NCBI RefSeq assembly: GCF_016950255.1
Contig: NZ_JACGFN010000002.1
Location: 248,001-312,000 of the forward strand
Direction: 5' to 3'
DNA length: 64,000 nucleotides
DNA from: Pectobacterium brasiliense
GTDB taxonomy: Bacteria; Pseudomonadota; Gammaproteobacteria; Enterobacterales; Enterobacteriaceae
In this document: positions 1-8,605 of the stretch, piece by piece
How the letters are laid out: each line of letters begins with the position of its first letter
How positions within the stretch are numbered: the first letter of the stretch is position 1
Notes under the pieces: generated by a model
Told to the model about the DNA's origin: nothing
Seen by the model: only the letters and a program-made list of their open reading frames with translations
Databases searched by the model: none
Made by a program: the position numbers and the translations under genes

Positions 1-1303
1 CGGCGTGATCGATGTCGTTGCAGAAGACAATCGTTTTATCCATCGGGTTAGTACGTTTCAGGTAATCGGTAATGGTCTGCGCCACCAGCATCGTGCGTTC
101 ATCAATGACCAGCGTGCGGTCAAAATCTTTCAGGTTGTAGATGCGGTCTTCAATTTCTTTGCCATATTTATCCAACTGCCCTTTGACAGGACGCCAGCCT
201 TGTACATCGACGTCAATATCGACGCGCACCACTTTGTAAGGCGCGAGGAAGCCGTCTTCAATGCCCTCTTTCAGTGAATAGGTGTAAACCGGTTCACCGA
301 AGTAATCGATATTGGAGACCTCTTCGGTTTCTTTCGGCGTGGCCGTCAGACCAACCTGCGTGGCGCTGCCGAAATACTCCAGAATCTCCCGCCAGGCAGA
401 ATCTTCGGACGCACTGCCACGGTGGCATTCATCAATCACAATCAGATCAAAGAAATCCGGTGCCACCTGCTTATAGGCTTTTTGATATTCTTCCGGCCCA
501 GTAATCGCCTGATACAGTGCTAAATGCACTTCATAGGCCGGATCGATAGTACGCCCGGTGACTTTGGTCATCGCCGTGCCGAAAGGTTGAAAATCGTTGT
601 TTTTAGTCTGATCGACCAGAATATTGCGGTCCGCAAGGAACAAAATGCGTTTTTTGTGTTTGGCTTTCCACAGACGCCAGATTATCTGGAACGCCGTATA
701 GGTTTTGCCCGTGCCAGTCGCCATGACCAGTAGAATACGGTTCTTACCTGCCGATACAGCATCAACCGTTCGGTTGATCGCCTGCATCTGATAATAACGG
801 GGAGATTTTCCGCTGCCGTCGTCGTAATAGTCCTGACTGATAACGGGCAGTTGCTCTTGAGTGAACCCTTTCCAGACACAGTATTTTTGCCAGAGCTGTT
901 CAGGTGTTGGGAAATCGCTAAGGGCAATTTCGGATTCGAGCTGCTGCGGATTGGTTTTATCGTGGAAGATGAACCCATCACCGTTGGAGGCAAATACAAA
1001 GGGAACATCGAGCAGGCTAGCGTAGTCCAACCCCTGCTGCATCCCTTTGCTGATGGCGTGCTTGTTGGCTTTGGCTTCGATGACTGCAAGCGGCAAGTTC
1101 GGCTTGTGGTACAGCACGATGTCGGCAGATTTGACTTTGATACGTGAGGCTAATTTTCCGCGAACCACAATCTTGCCATCACGTAGTTTCACTTCCTGAC
1201 GAATCTGAGCAAAATCATCCCAGCCAGCATCCTTAATCGTAGGAAGGATAAATTTGGTGATGATATCCGTTTCAGTCAGGTGCGTTTTGTTCACGCCAGC
1301 CAT
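1..1303 (-). CDS. hsdR: Type I restriction enzyme R subunit (HsdR), 3' end beyond the window
   Basis: The minus strand is open for 434 codons from an ATG at 1303 to the left edge, so the gene is partial. Near the N-terminus an Asp at residue 61 is followed by E-A-K at 76-78, the PD-(D/E)xK nuclease pattern of HsdR. A Walker A motif (GTGKT, about 197-201), a DECH box (VIDECHRG) and the helicase motif GLTATP follow, as expected of the DNA-translocating motor. HsdR cuts unmodified DNA only together with HsdM and HsdS, which are not in the window and would lie to the left if the locus is complete. A stand-alone DEAD/DEAH helicase-nuclease is the alternative. Confidence 0.85.
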   Translation of the reverse strand, partial: MAGVNKTHLTETDIITKFILPTIKDAGWDDFAQIRQEVKLRDGKIVVRGKLASRIKVKSADIVLYHKPNLPLAVIEAKANKHAISKGMQQGLDYASLLDVPFVFASNGDGFIFHDKTNPQQLESEIALSDFPTPEQLWQKYCVWKGFTQEQLPVISQDYYDDGSGKSPRYYQMQAINRTVDAVSAGKNRILLVMATGTGKTYTAFQIIWRLWKAKHKKRILFLADRNILVDQTKNNDFQPFGTAMTKVTGRTIDPAYEVHLALYQAITGPEEYQKAYKQVAPDFFDLIVIDECHRGSASEDSAWREILEYFGSATQVGLTATPKETEEVSNIDYFGEPVYTYSLKEGIEDGFLAPYKVVRVDIDVDVQGWRPVKGQLDKYGKEIEDRIYNLKDFDRTLVIDERTMLVAQTITDYLKRTNPMDKTIVFCNDIDHA

Positions 1304-1466
1304 AGCAGAGCACTCCACGATATTGGGTTAGCTCTGATTTTACACAGATTAGTGCATCAGGTAATGACCCTAAATGACGTTTTGGACGGTTACTGGCAAA
1401 ATCATTATTCGCCAGAACAAATTCTGCTGCTTCCCAGCACATGTAGCTGGATAACACTGTAGACAG

Positions 1467-1498
1467 AATAAAACCAGCTCAGTGCAACATCACTGAGC
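1467..1498 (-). terminator. Rho-independent terminator after the FAD monooxygenase gene
   Basis: On the minus strand an 8-bp perfect stem (GCTCAGTG/CACTGAGC, 6-nt loop) is followed by a T-rich tract (GGTTTTATT). It lies 15 bases past the monooxygenase stop codon and closes the two-gene operon. Confidence 0.65.
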
Positions 1499-1512
1499 CG
1501 GCAACGTTTATG

Positions 1513-2946
1513 CTATTGAACTCGCCAGTCGCTAAAGTAATGACTGATGACTGAAGGTTGGTCGAGAGGAGCGGTGGCGGCTATATAGCCATCTGGCCGA
1601 ACTAACAGGTATTGATCGGAATAGGGGCTACTTCCCGTTTCAACGTGCAGGACATTGACGATATCAGGCAGTGATGCAGGGACAGTCGCCGCGCCGATGA
1701 TAAGCAAACTGTAATTGCGATAATTTAAATGTGAGTAAATTCTGCCTGGCTGACTGGATTGAGAATCACGCCACATAAAATCATGCAGCCTTTCGCCAAC
1801 ACGCCCGTCGGTTCCATAGCGAACACCCATCCCCGTGATGTAACCCGCACGTTTTTCGACAATCTTGACGTAGTCATCGGCATGGGTGCCCGTCTCTGAG
1901 GTTTTGGTTGAACGCACGAGTTCCGCTGACGTTTTTACGACTTCCAGCGCGACCGCTTTTCGCTCCGTTTCGTAACTCTGTAATAGCGTTTGAGGCGCAT
2001 GATGATGGGTAATCATCGCGATTTTCCAGATGAGGTTAAATGCATCGGCCAATCCGGTATTTAGCCCTTGCCCACCATTTACCGAGTGAATATGGCTCGC
2101 ATCGCCAGCGATAAATAATTTATTTTCAAGGATATAGTGTTCTGCTACAGACTCTTTAACCGAGAATTGTGAGTACCACTCAATCGACTTGAATTGCAGG
2201 CGGTGTGGTTGCAGAGCATGGTTAATTTTATCTATCGCCTGCTGTTGCGTGAAGTCCTCACTCTCCATCTGGATATAGAAACGATCAATCTTACCTTCAC
2301 GTGGTATCCAGGCGACATCCGCGGTTTCTGCCTGGAAAACAATAATTTCCGGTACTTTTGGGAAATCAGTTTCTATTTCGCCATCAATCACTGCCCAGGT
2401 AATTTGTGGTCGAGTGATCTCAAACGGGATAGCAAAGTGTTGGCGCACAAACGATCGTGAACCATCTGCACCAATCAAATACCGGGAACGTACGGTCTCA
2501 CCGCTGGTGAGCGTGGTGAGACAGCCGTCGTCCTCCAGCACAATATCTTCCACAGAAGTATTACGGCGCACGGCACTATTTAGCTCGGTGAGCTTATTAT
2601 CGAGTGCTTGTTCCACATAAGCCTGACCAATCATTAAAAAATGCTTGTGAAAACAGCCTTCTAAAGCATCCCACCAGGTCGATTGGCGTGAAATAAATTT
2701 ACCTTTTGACCAAACTGAGCTGGTATTGCAGGTTTTGCCCAAGGGATAAAGCTCGTCGAATAAACCGATAATTTCAAACAGCTGCAAACTACGGGCGTTT
2801 AGTGCATCAGCACGGCCTACCGTTAACGGCCCCGATGATTTATCGATGATGACGGTGCTTAAACCTGATAGCTGAGCAAGATAGGCACAGGCCAGGCCGA
2901 CAGGCCCGGCGCCGATAATCATGAGATCAACATGCTGTGGTTTCAT
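1513..2946 (-). CDS. FAD-dependent aromatic monooxygenase, PHBH fold (477 aa)
   Basis: Class A flavoprotein hydroxylase that uses NAD(P)H and O2 on an aromatic-type substrate; the substrate cannot be read from the sequence. The dinucleotide fold GAGPVG is at residues 12-17, the DG motif at 161-162, and the second FAD motif (AGDASH) at about 280-285, followed by GGQGLNTG. At 477 aa it is shorter than phenol hydroxylases and has only a short tail where they carry a thioredoxin-like domain. Its start overlaps the stop of the upstream oxygenase gene by 4 nt (ATGA), so the two are translationally coupled and probably act in one pathway. Confidence 0.85.
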   Translation of the reverse strand: MKPQHVDLMIIGAGPVGLACAYLAQLSGLSTVIIDKSSGPLTVGRADALNARSLQLFEIIGLFDELYPLGKTCNTSSVWSKGKFISRQSTWWDALEGCFHKHFLMIGQAYVEQALDNKLTELNSAVRRNTSVEDIVLEDDGCLTTLTSGETVRSRYLIGADGSRSFVRQHFAIPFEITRPQITWAVIDGEIETDFPKVPEIIVFQAETADVAWIPREGKIDRFYIQMESEDFTQQQAIDKINHALQPHRLQFKSIEWYSQFSVKESVAEHYILENKLFIAGDASHIHSVNGGQGLNTGLADAFNLIWKIAMITHHHAPQTLLQSYETERKAVALEVVKTSAELVRSTKTSETGTHADDYVKIVEKRAGYITGMGVRYGTDGRVGERLHDFMWRDSQSSQPGRIYSHLNYRNYSLLIIGAATVPASLPDIVNVLHVETGSSPYSDQYLLVRPDGYIAATAPLDQPSVISHYFSDWRVQ

Positions 2947-3821
2947 GACGGTTGCACCAAATGTGGGTTAGTCAGCGGCTGTTTAGCATGGATATGCACT
3001 CGGCGCAGATGACGGCCACTCTGGCTGGCATAAGATTCACGACCATGTAATAACGAGTAGTTATCTGCAATGACAATGTCGCCGCTTTGCCATTGGTGAG
3101 CATACTGAACCCGTGGATCATATAAGGCATGCTGCAAGCTGCTGAGTAATTGCTCTTGCTCTTCGGGTTCAATACCGGAGAAGTGATAAGTGGACGGGTT
3201 CAAGAATTCTTTATCACCAGCAATCGGTGGCTCACAAAAACGAATGACGGGATGAGTGCGGTAAGGGTGTTGCTCGATAATAGGAGCCTGCGCGGTGCTG
3301 CTGTATAGCTCGACGGCGCGCTGATACTGACCTGTTGCACGCTGCCACAGCGCTTTGGTTTCGGGTGACGCCAGACGTAACGCCGTGGTGGTACTCGAAA
3401 ACGTGGTTCGCCCACCCTGCCCTTCGCCAACGGCTGAGACGCATTGAAAGACTTGTAGTTCCGGCACGGTTTTAAGGTACATGCCGTCCCAGTGCAAGGG
3501 AACATAGTTATTAGCAAAGATATGGTCGGTCGCATCGGGTTGTTCAACCAGCTCCAACACGGCACCAAATGGCCATTGCATAATGTCACCGATAGCTGCG
3601 CAGTATGTTGTTAAATTTTCTGCACTCGTAAAGCTATCAAAGCCACGCAGTACCACTAATTGTTCGTTCTCTACTAATGTACGCAGCCAGGTAGGTGATA
3701 ATTCACCAATATGCACGCCTGACTGTTTAGGCTCAATACGCACACCAAAATGACAGGTTTCACCTTGGGACTGGGTTAAAGGCTGATAATCAAAGCGATC
3801 TTCTAAAGTGAATGAGTCCAT
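2943..3821 (-). CDS. TauD/TfdA-family Fe(II)/2-oxoglutarate dioxygenase, PvcB/IsnB-like (292 aa)
   Basis: Predicted non-heme iron oxygenase. The facial triad is visible as H110-x-D112 (in LHWDGMY) and H259 (in LLHGRES), with arginines at 270-274 (HLRRVH) for 2-oxoglutarate. Length and the HWDGMY region resemble PvcB/IsnB, which oxidises tyrosine isonitrile intermediates; this resemblance is from memory and was not searched. An ATG at 3821 is preferred because GGAG lies 8 nt upstream; an in-frame start 24 bases earlier lacks this. No isonitrile synthase (PvcA/IsnA) is nearby: the upstream neighbour is the terminated dlt operon and the downstream partner is an FAD monooxygenase. Confidence 0.8.
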   Translation of the reverse strand: MDSFTLEDRFDYQPLTQSQGETCHFGVRIEPKQSGVHIGELSPTWLRTLVENEQLVVLRGFDSFTSAENLTTYCAAIGDIMQWPFGAVLELVEQPDATDHIFANNYVPLHWDGMYLKTVPELQVFQCVSAVGEGQGGRTTFSSTTTALRLASPETKALWQRATGQYQRAVELYSSTAQAPIIEQHPYRTHPVIRFCEPPIAGDKEFLNPSTYHFSGIEPEEQEQLLSSLQHALYDPRVQYAHQWQSGDIVIADNYSLLHGRESYASQSGRHLRRVHIHAKQPLTNPHLVQPS

Positions 3822-3998
3822 TTTACTTCTCCGTGTATTATCCATTGCTGAAAGATCTCTTCAGATAATATCGGCAACAAATATTCAACACCACGGATAC
3901 AATTTTAATAATTAGGAGGGTTTGAATAGAGAATCACTGCCCTCCTCTTTTCACTACTATCTAATGATGTAATAGACTTTGATACTCCCCCCACAATT

Positions 3999-4027
3999 AA
4001 AAAACCCCAGATAAACCTATCCGGGGT
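3999..4027 (-). terminator. Terminator of the dlt-type operon
   Basis: Reading the minus strand, ACCCC...GGGGT and GATA/TATC arms with one mismatch form a hairpin followed directly by six T residues. It lies 38 bases past the carrier-protein stop and separates the dlt genes from the oxygenase operon. Confidence 0.75.
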
Positions 4028-4064
4028 CTTTAAATAACGAGAAAAAACCGTCGCCGCTTCAGGC

Positions 4065-4304
4065 TTAGCCGCGGTTCTCTTCGATGTAGCGAGCCAAATC
4101 TGCTGGGGTTTTCAGAACGGTGGCGACTTCGGTTGGCGGGATCACGCAGCCGTAAACGTCCTGCACTTCCAGCACCAAGTCGACCGCTAGAATAGAGTCG
4201 AGAATGTCAGACTCAATCAGCTCATCGTTAAAGCCCACTTTACGGGATAAGATCTTTTCAAACAGCGCGAGTATTTCTTGTTCCATCATTTTTTCCTGAG
4301 TCAT
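4065..4304 (-). CDS. dltC: DltC-like D-alanyl/acyl carrier protein (79 aa)
   Basis: Small acidic carrier protein with the phosphopantetheine attachment serine at residue 37 in DILDSILAVD, close to the D-S-L/I motif of DltC and ACPs. It would hold the activated amino acid from the adjacent adenylating enzyme and hand it to the MBOAT protein. The start shares one base with the dltA stop (TAATG). A second start at residues 6-7 has a CAGGA just upstream and may be the one used. It is the last gene of the operon before the terminator. Confidence 0.85.
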   Translation of the reverse strand: MTQEKMMEQEILALFEKILSRKVGFNDELIESDILDSILAVDLVLEVQDVYGCVIPPTEVATVLKTPADLARYIEENRG

Positions 4305-5737
4305 TAGATCGTGCGGGCATGGCTGTCCAGCAGTTTACGGTCAATTTTGCCGTTAGGATTAAGCGGCAACGCATCTTTGATAATAATTTGGGAAGGCACC
4401 ATGTAAGGAGGAATCACCTTCGAGAGCGACGTTTTAATTGCTTCTGGCGCTAAGTTCGTCACGCAGAACGCCGCGATGCGCAGAACGCCACCGCCCGATT
4501 TCATCAACGGCAGAACCACGGCTTCGCTGATGTCGGATATCGCCAGCAGACGATTTTCAATCTCATTGATTTCAATGCGATAGCCATTCAGTTTGATCTG
4601 GCTGTCGTTGCGGCCCTGACAGTACAGCAGTCCGTCTTCATAGCCCAGGTCGCCGGTTCTGTAGCCCCGGAATGCTTCGCTCTCCCGATGCAGCAATTTC
4701 TCCGCATTCTCTTTCGCCAGCCCAAGGTAGCCGCGCATGACATTTTTGCCCCAAATGATCAGCTCGCCCTCAGACGTAATTTCCATTCTGGAGTCCGGCA
4801 TCATCGCACCCACCGGCAGCAGATCGTTTTCACTGTGCAGGATTTCATCGGTGATTTCGATGACGGTAGTTGCGATGGTCGCTTCCGTTGGACCATAGGA
4901 GTTGAGAATTTTGGCCTGTGGGAAGCGACGGCGTAACTGTTTGACCAGCGCTTTGTTGAGCACTTCACCAATGAACACGAAGACGTTAAGTTCAGGTAAA
5001 TATTCACTGTTGAACTGGGGGGAAAGCAGCCTCTGGTAGGCGAAAGAGGGCGTTGACACCCAGACGGAAACGCCGTTTTCTTTCAGGCGATCGAGCCAGT
5101 TTTCTGCCGCGATATCCTCTTTCGCATTCAGGACGATGTGCCCTCCAGTAGCCAGATTCGCCAGCAGCGGGATCAAAGAGAGATCGAAACTGAATACTGC
5201 ATGGTTCATCAGCACTGGCACGTCCGGCAGCGAAAAGTCCTGACGCACCCACTTCATAAAGTGCCACAGACTTTCACGCCCGATCTGCACCCCTTTAGGC
5301 TTTCCAGTGCTGCCGGAGGTAAACATGATATAGGCAAGATCCTGCTCGACCAACGCCTGCCCTGCCTCACCGGTAGCAATGAACTGTCGGGTCGCCACAT
5401 CGTAATAATAAGGCGCGCTCGCCAGGTGGCAAATCTCGTTAAGTCGCTCCTGAGGATAGATGCAGTCCACCGGAATATACGGGATGTTATGCAGCAGACA
5501 GCTATAGATCGCCACGGCAAACTCCGCCTGCTGATGCCCATATAACACGACTGGCTGCCCCGCGGGCTGCTGGCAGTGCTGATAGCGATGCGACCAGTCT
5601 GCCACAGCAATGGATAGCTGTTGCCAGGTCATTGCTTCATCGCTGCCGCTAATCGCCAACTGCTGTGGATTCGCAGGGTCGAGTAATGCCGCGCGGAGGA
5701 AGTCTTGCAGTTCCTGAAGTTCAGAGTGAAGATTCAT
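4304..5737 (-). CDS. dltA: DltA-like amino acid:carrier protein ligase (477 aa)
   Basis: ANL-superfamily adenylating enzyme expected to activate D-alanine (or another small amino acid) as an AMP ester and load it on the DltC-like carrier. The AMP-binding loop TSGSTGKPKG is at 140-149, the YRTGDLGY hinge region is near 370, and the catalytic lysine is in NPNGKIDRK (K464). Length is close to DltA (about 500 aa) and there are no condensation or carrier domains, so it is not an NRPS. Its start overlaps the stop of the MBOAT gene by 4 nt. The D-alanine specificity is inferred from the operon. Confidence 0.85.
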   Translation of the reverse strand: MNLHSELQELQDFLRAALLDPANPQQLAISGSDEAMTWQQLSIAVADWSHRYQHCQQPAGQPVVLYGHQQAEFAVAIYSCLLHNIPYIPVDCIYPQERLNEICHLASAPYYYDVATRQFIATGEAGQALVEQDLAYIMFTSGSTGKPKGVQIGRESLWHFMKWVRQDFSLPDVPVLMNHAVFSFDLSLIPLLANLATGGHIVLNAKEDIAAENWLDRLKENGVSVWVSTPSFAYQRLLSPQFNSEYLPELNVFVFIGEVLNKALVKQLRRRFPQAKILNSYGPTEATIATTVIEITDEILHSENDLLPVGAMMPDSRMEITSEGELIIWGKNVMRGYLGLAKENAEKLLHRESEAFRGYRTGDLGYEDGLLYCQGRNDSQIKLNGYRIEINEIENRLLAISDISEAVVLPLMKSGGGVLRIAAFCVTNLAPEAIKTSLSKVIPPYMVPSQIIIKDALPLNPNGKIDRKLLDSHARTI

Positions 5738-6855
5738 AGTGGGGACATTCCGCTAAAGATGTAGAGGGAGGCCGCAGCGCTTGCCAGCGTCAGAATTCGA
5801 CCGATGAACGCAATAACCGGATGATGTAGACAATTGCTCAGCGCCGGGCTGCGTTTGGCAGACCACAGCAGCATGTTGTGAGCAACGGAAATGGCGCCAA
5901 ACAGTGCGCCGCTGATGACATAGTGTCGTTCAAGCCCGTTCCATGCCCCCATACAAAACAGGGTGCAGAAGATGCCAATATTCTGTGCCAACGTTTTGTT
6001 CTGTCGGAAAAAATCGAGCTTCATCAGATTCATATAAATCGGCATAAAGACCACATCCCTCAGCCATTCAGACAGGCTGATGTGAAAGCGTCGCCAGAAA
6101 TCCTGCGGGTTTTTCGCCAGAATAGGCAGATTGAAGTTCGCCGGAATATTCAGGCCAAATAAGCGCCCTGCCCCGATAGCCATATTGCTGTAGCCAGCAA
6201 AATCAAAATAAAGGTAGGCGCTGTAGGCGAGCGACATCACGACACCCACGCTTAACGTAAACGGGCGCTGGCTCCACGACTCAATCACCAGATTATTGAT
6301 CAGCATGGCAAATAAGAACTTCTGAATGATGCCGGTAAAAATCTGCTCCATCGCCACTAAAAACTGTTCACGGGTCAGCGTGAAGACCGGTTTATTAATG
6401 TCATTAACCCATGTCCGCCAGCGATACATCGGACCCGCCAGAATAATAAAAGGCATAAAGAGGTAGCAGAAGTAGTGCAGGAAGTTCTGGCCATCTTTTT
6501 TACTGCGATAAAGCAGGACATCAATGGCACGGAAAGTCATAAAGGACAGGCCGATCATGCCCCAGTGGTTGTTGAGGTGTAATTTCACCAAAAATAGCGG
6601 CAATAGTGTCAGGCTGACTGCCTGCCAGGTTTTTAACCAGCCTTTCTCTTTTAATGTGACGAGAATGTAGAAGCTTAGGAAAACCGCCACGGGAACAAGG
6701 TAATCCCCCTGAAAAATATATCCCCAGCCTAGCACTGCCAATACGGAGAAGGCGGATAAATACGTCAGCCGATAACTGAATACGCGATTAACTAGCGCGA
6801 ACAGTAACGCCGATGAAAACAGAAGGAAAAAAAACATTCCGGAGCTGTACATCAT
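5734..6855 (-). CDS. dltB: DltB-like MBOAT membrane acyltransferase (373 aa)
   Basis: Polytopic MBOAT-family protein with about ten hydrophobic segments, expected to move the carrier-bound amino acid across the inner membrane. FWRRFHISLSEWLRD carries H258, matching the first conserved DltB histidine. Where Gram-positive DltB has the WHG triplet with the catalytic histidine, this protein reads W305-N306-G307 (codon AAC); the 48-residue spacing from H258 fits that position. H311 lies nearby. It sits directly after the DltX-like peptide gene and has AAGGA before ATG 6855. Whether Asn is normal in Gram-negative members is not known to me. Confidence 0.85.
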   Translation of the reverse strand: MMYSSGMFFFLLFSSALLFALVNRVFSYRLTYLSAFSVLAVLGWGYIFQGDYLVPVAVFLSFYILVTLKEKGWLKTWQAVSLTLLPLFLVKLHLNNHWGMIGLSFMTFRAIDVLLYRSKKDGQNFLHYFCYLFMPFIILAGPMYRWRTWVNDINKPVFTLTREQFLVAMEQIFTGIIQKFLFAMLINNLVIESWSQRPFTLSVGVVMSLAYSAYLYFDFAGYSNMAIGAGRLFGLNIPANFNLPILAKNPQDFWRRFHISLSEWLRDVVFMPIYMNLMKLDFFRQNKTLAQNIGIFCTLFCMGAWNGLERHYVISGALFGAISVAHNMLLWSAKRSPALSNCLHHPVIAFIGRILTLASAAASLYIFSGMSPL

Positions 6856-6862
6856 TCATCCT

Positions 6863-6985
6863 TCAGAATTTTTGATATTCAAAATGCACTTTTAAACTCA
6901 TGCTTTCATCAACAGACGTCCATGCAACGATGGTGACTGCCAGAAAGAGATAAAGGAAAAAAAGGCGAATGGCAGTTTTCATCAT
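6863..6985 (-). CDS. dltX: DltX-like membrane micropeptide (40 aa)
   Basis: The gene is read ATGATGAAAACT... on the minus strand. It starts inside the dltD stop (ATGA overlap) and ends 7 bases before dltB. The 40-residue product has one hydrophobic segment (residues 7-22, LFFLYLFLAVTIVAW region) and ends in FEYQKF. In Gram-positive dlt operons DltX is a short single-span peptide ending in F-x-Y-x-x-F, whose tyrosine takes the D-alanyl group from DltB. Position, length, topology and the C-terminal motif all fit. In Gram-positive operons dltX usually precedes dltA; here it sits between dltD and dltB. Confidence 0.8.
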   Translation of the reverse strand: MMKTAIRLFFLYLFLAVTIVAWTSVDESMSLKVHFEYQKF

Positions 6986-8118
6986 TTAAAACTCTCTGCA
7001 ATAAATTGATCCATCGCGACCCATGCCGGCTCGGTTGGGTGCAGGCGGTCCCAATTCCAGCCGTTCTGATAAGGTTGCGCATACATATCAAAATAGCGGA
7101 CCTGATTTGCGTCCAGCATCGATCTGATCTGGCTATCGACTGGCTGGAATTTCTCGGAATTCTTAATCGCCCACGGATTAATCGGATCGACAATCACCAC
7201 AAATTGGACGTTGCGCGCTTTCAGCAGTTTGATCGTCGCCGATAACGCCTCCATTTGCGCCGGAACAATCGGTGCATCGTCCCACTCTTCCGGTGTTTTA
7301 TCGTCGGCAAAAACGGACTTATCCATCCACAATGTGTCTGCACTTTGCTGACGGGACTGATTCAACACCTGAGACTGCGCCAACTCGCGATTCCAGTCAG
7401 GAGTCGGATTGACAGTTGCCCGATGTGGCCACGGTTGTGTCGACTGAGGGATAATACGCAGCATCGCCAGCCAGTCGTTTTTTATTAGCTCGCAGAAATT
7501 AGCAAATTGATAACTCACTTCCTGCCAGATAAGTTGTGGATCCCAACCATAGATCTTCATTTGGCCGAACGTTAAATGACTAATCTCTTCTTTATCGATA
7601 TGTTGTAAGTAATTGACCAAAAAGGGTCGTGCCTGATCATCCTGCATCAGGGGATTAAAAATAGAGGCCGGAAAATTATTAGCAAAAATGGCCGGCGGAA
7701 TACCGTCTGAATAAAAGCTATCGGGTGCCAGCAGCAAAACCACTTTACTGTTCGCGTTAAGTTCATTTTTAAAACGTGAGAGCAGTAAAAAGTGCGTGAC
7801 GCTATCCACATAGCTATCGCCATAGGCCACAACCGGACGATGTAGCTGGTTATTAAAATAATTATAGACAGCGTAATGTTCATCTTCCGATGTAGAGACC
7901 TCGGAAGCCCCGAGAAAGAAAATCGCATTTCCCTGTAATGCATGGGAAATCGTGGCTATCTTTTCCTTTTGTTCTTTTGCCGTCCCTTCCATCGTGTTAA
8001 TCAGTGGCTGGAATGTCAGCGCCGGATCAACGCTCTTCACCAGCGAGGGAACGCTAAGAAACAGGATGGCAAGGGTCGCCATCAGGATATGTAGGCAGAG
8101 AGTATTTTTGATTTTCAT
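6982..8118 (-). CDS. dltD: DltD-like periplasmic SGNH-type protein (378 aa)
   Basis: First gene of the operon. An N-terminal hydrophobic segment (about residues 8-26) would anchor it in the inner membrane with the catalytic domain in the periplasm. The nucleophile motif is GASE (S72), where DltD usually has GSSE, and the D-x-x-H pair is D357/H360 in DRLHP at the very C-terminus. DltD transfers the D-alanyl group to its final acceptor; in a Gram-negative cell this would be an envelope glycan or LPS, which the sequence cannot settle. ATG 8118 overlaps no other gene and lies about 490 bp from the divergent lipoprotein gene. Confidence 0.82.
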   Translation of the reverse strand: MKIKNTLCLHILMATLAILFLSVPSLVKSVDPALTFQPLINTMEGTAKEQKEKIATISHALQGNAIFFLGASEVSTSEDEHYAVYNYFNNQLHRPVVAYGDSYVDSVTHFLLLSRFKNELNANSKVVLLLAPDSFYSDGIPPAIFANNFPASIFNPLMQDDQARPFLVNYLQHIDKEEISHLTFGQMKIYGWDPQLIWQEVSYQFANFCELIKNDWLAMLRIIPQSTQPWPHRATVNPTPDWNRELAQSQVLNQSRQQSADTLWMDKSVFADDKTPEEWDDAPIVPAQMEALSATIKLLKARNVQFVVIVDPINPWAIKNSEKFQPVDSQIRSMLDANQVRYFDMYAQPYQNGWNWDRLHPTEPAWVAMDQFIAESFK

Positions 8119-8605
8119 TATAAAGTAAGGCTACATGATATTTATTGTTTGAAAGTTGTGAATTTTTATCTTCACAGTAAATCGTTCCCTGTATTTTTGG
8201 ATTATATACCAGGCTTATCGCCGATGATGAGCGTTGCTGTGTAACGGTATGTACAGTGTTTATGTCCGTCACAGAATAAGGCTGACGAGCCCCGCGCGAT
8301 CGAGGCAGGAGAAGGGTTCTCCTACATCCATTATCACTTACGTGGTTTGAATATGCGTTAGTAAAGAGCGGTGACGGGCCCCATGCGTTCAGATTTGTTA
8401 GGGGTTTTAGGGATGATGATGTTCAAGAATCCTTGGTGCGATGAATAAGTACGAATAGCGTCATCCAGGCTTTCCTTTTTATTTCATCTGACAAACCATT
8501 CTCTTAATGTTAACTTAATGTATTCGCAATATTACGGATTCGCTCGTTATTCCTCCTCACGTTTTACAGGGCTATACGTAATTGAAAAAACTAAAAGGAG
8601 AATCG
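8119..8605. other. Divergent intergenic region between dltD and the small lipoprotein gene
   Basis: No gene is seen in these 487 bases. They hold a perfect PmrA box near the lipoprotein end (8503-8519). A TATAAT hexamer on the minus strand (8206 to 8201) could be the -10 of dltD but has no recognisable -35. A short perfect hairpin (GGAGAA-GGG-TTCTCC, 8311-8325 region) is also present. If the leader of dltD starts at that -10 it is about 75 nt long. Confidence 0.5.
8503..8519 (+). promoter_or_regulatory. PmrA (BasR) box upstream of the small lipoprotein gene
   Basis: CTTAAT-N5-CTTAAT matches the PmrA consensus YTTAAK-N5-YTTAAK at every defined base. It is oriented with the lipoprotein gene, 87 bases before its ATG, with TATTAC about 10 bases downstream as a possible -10. 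It lies in the shared region with divergent dltD and could influence both. Confidence 0.7.

Noticed and set aside
8119..8500. PhoP box for dltD
   Set aside because: Only a single GTTTA half-site (in GTTTATGTCC) is seen; the second half does not match.
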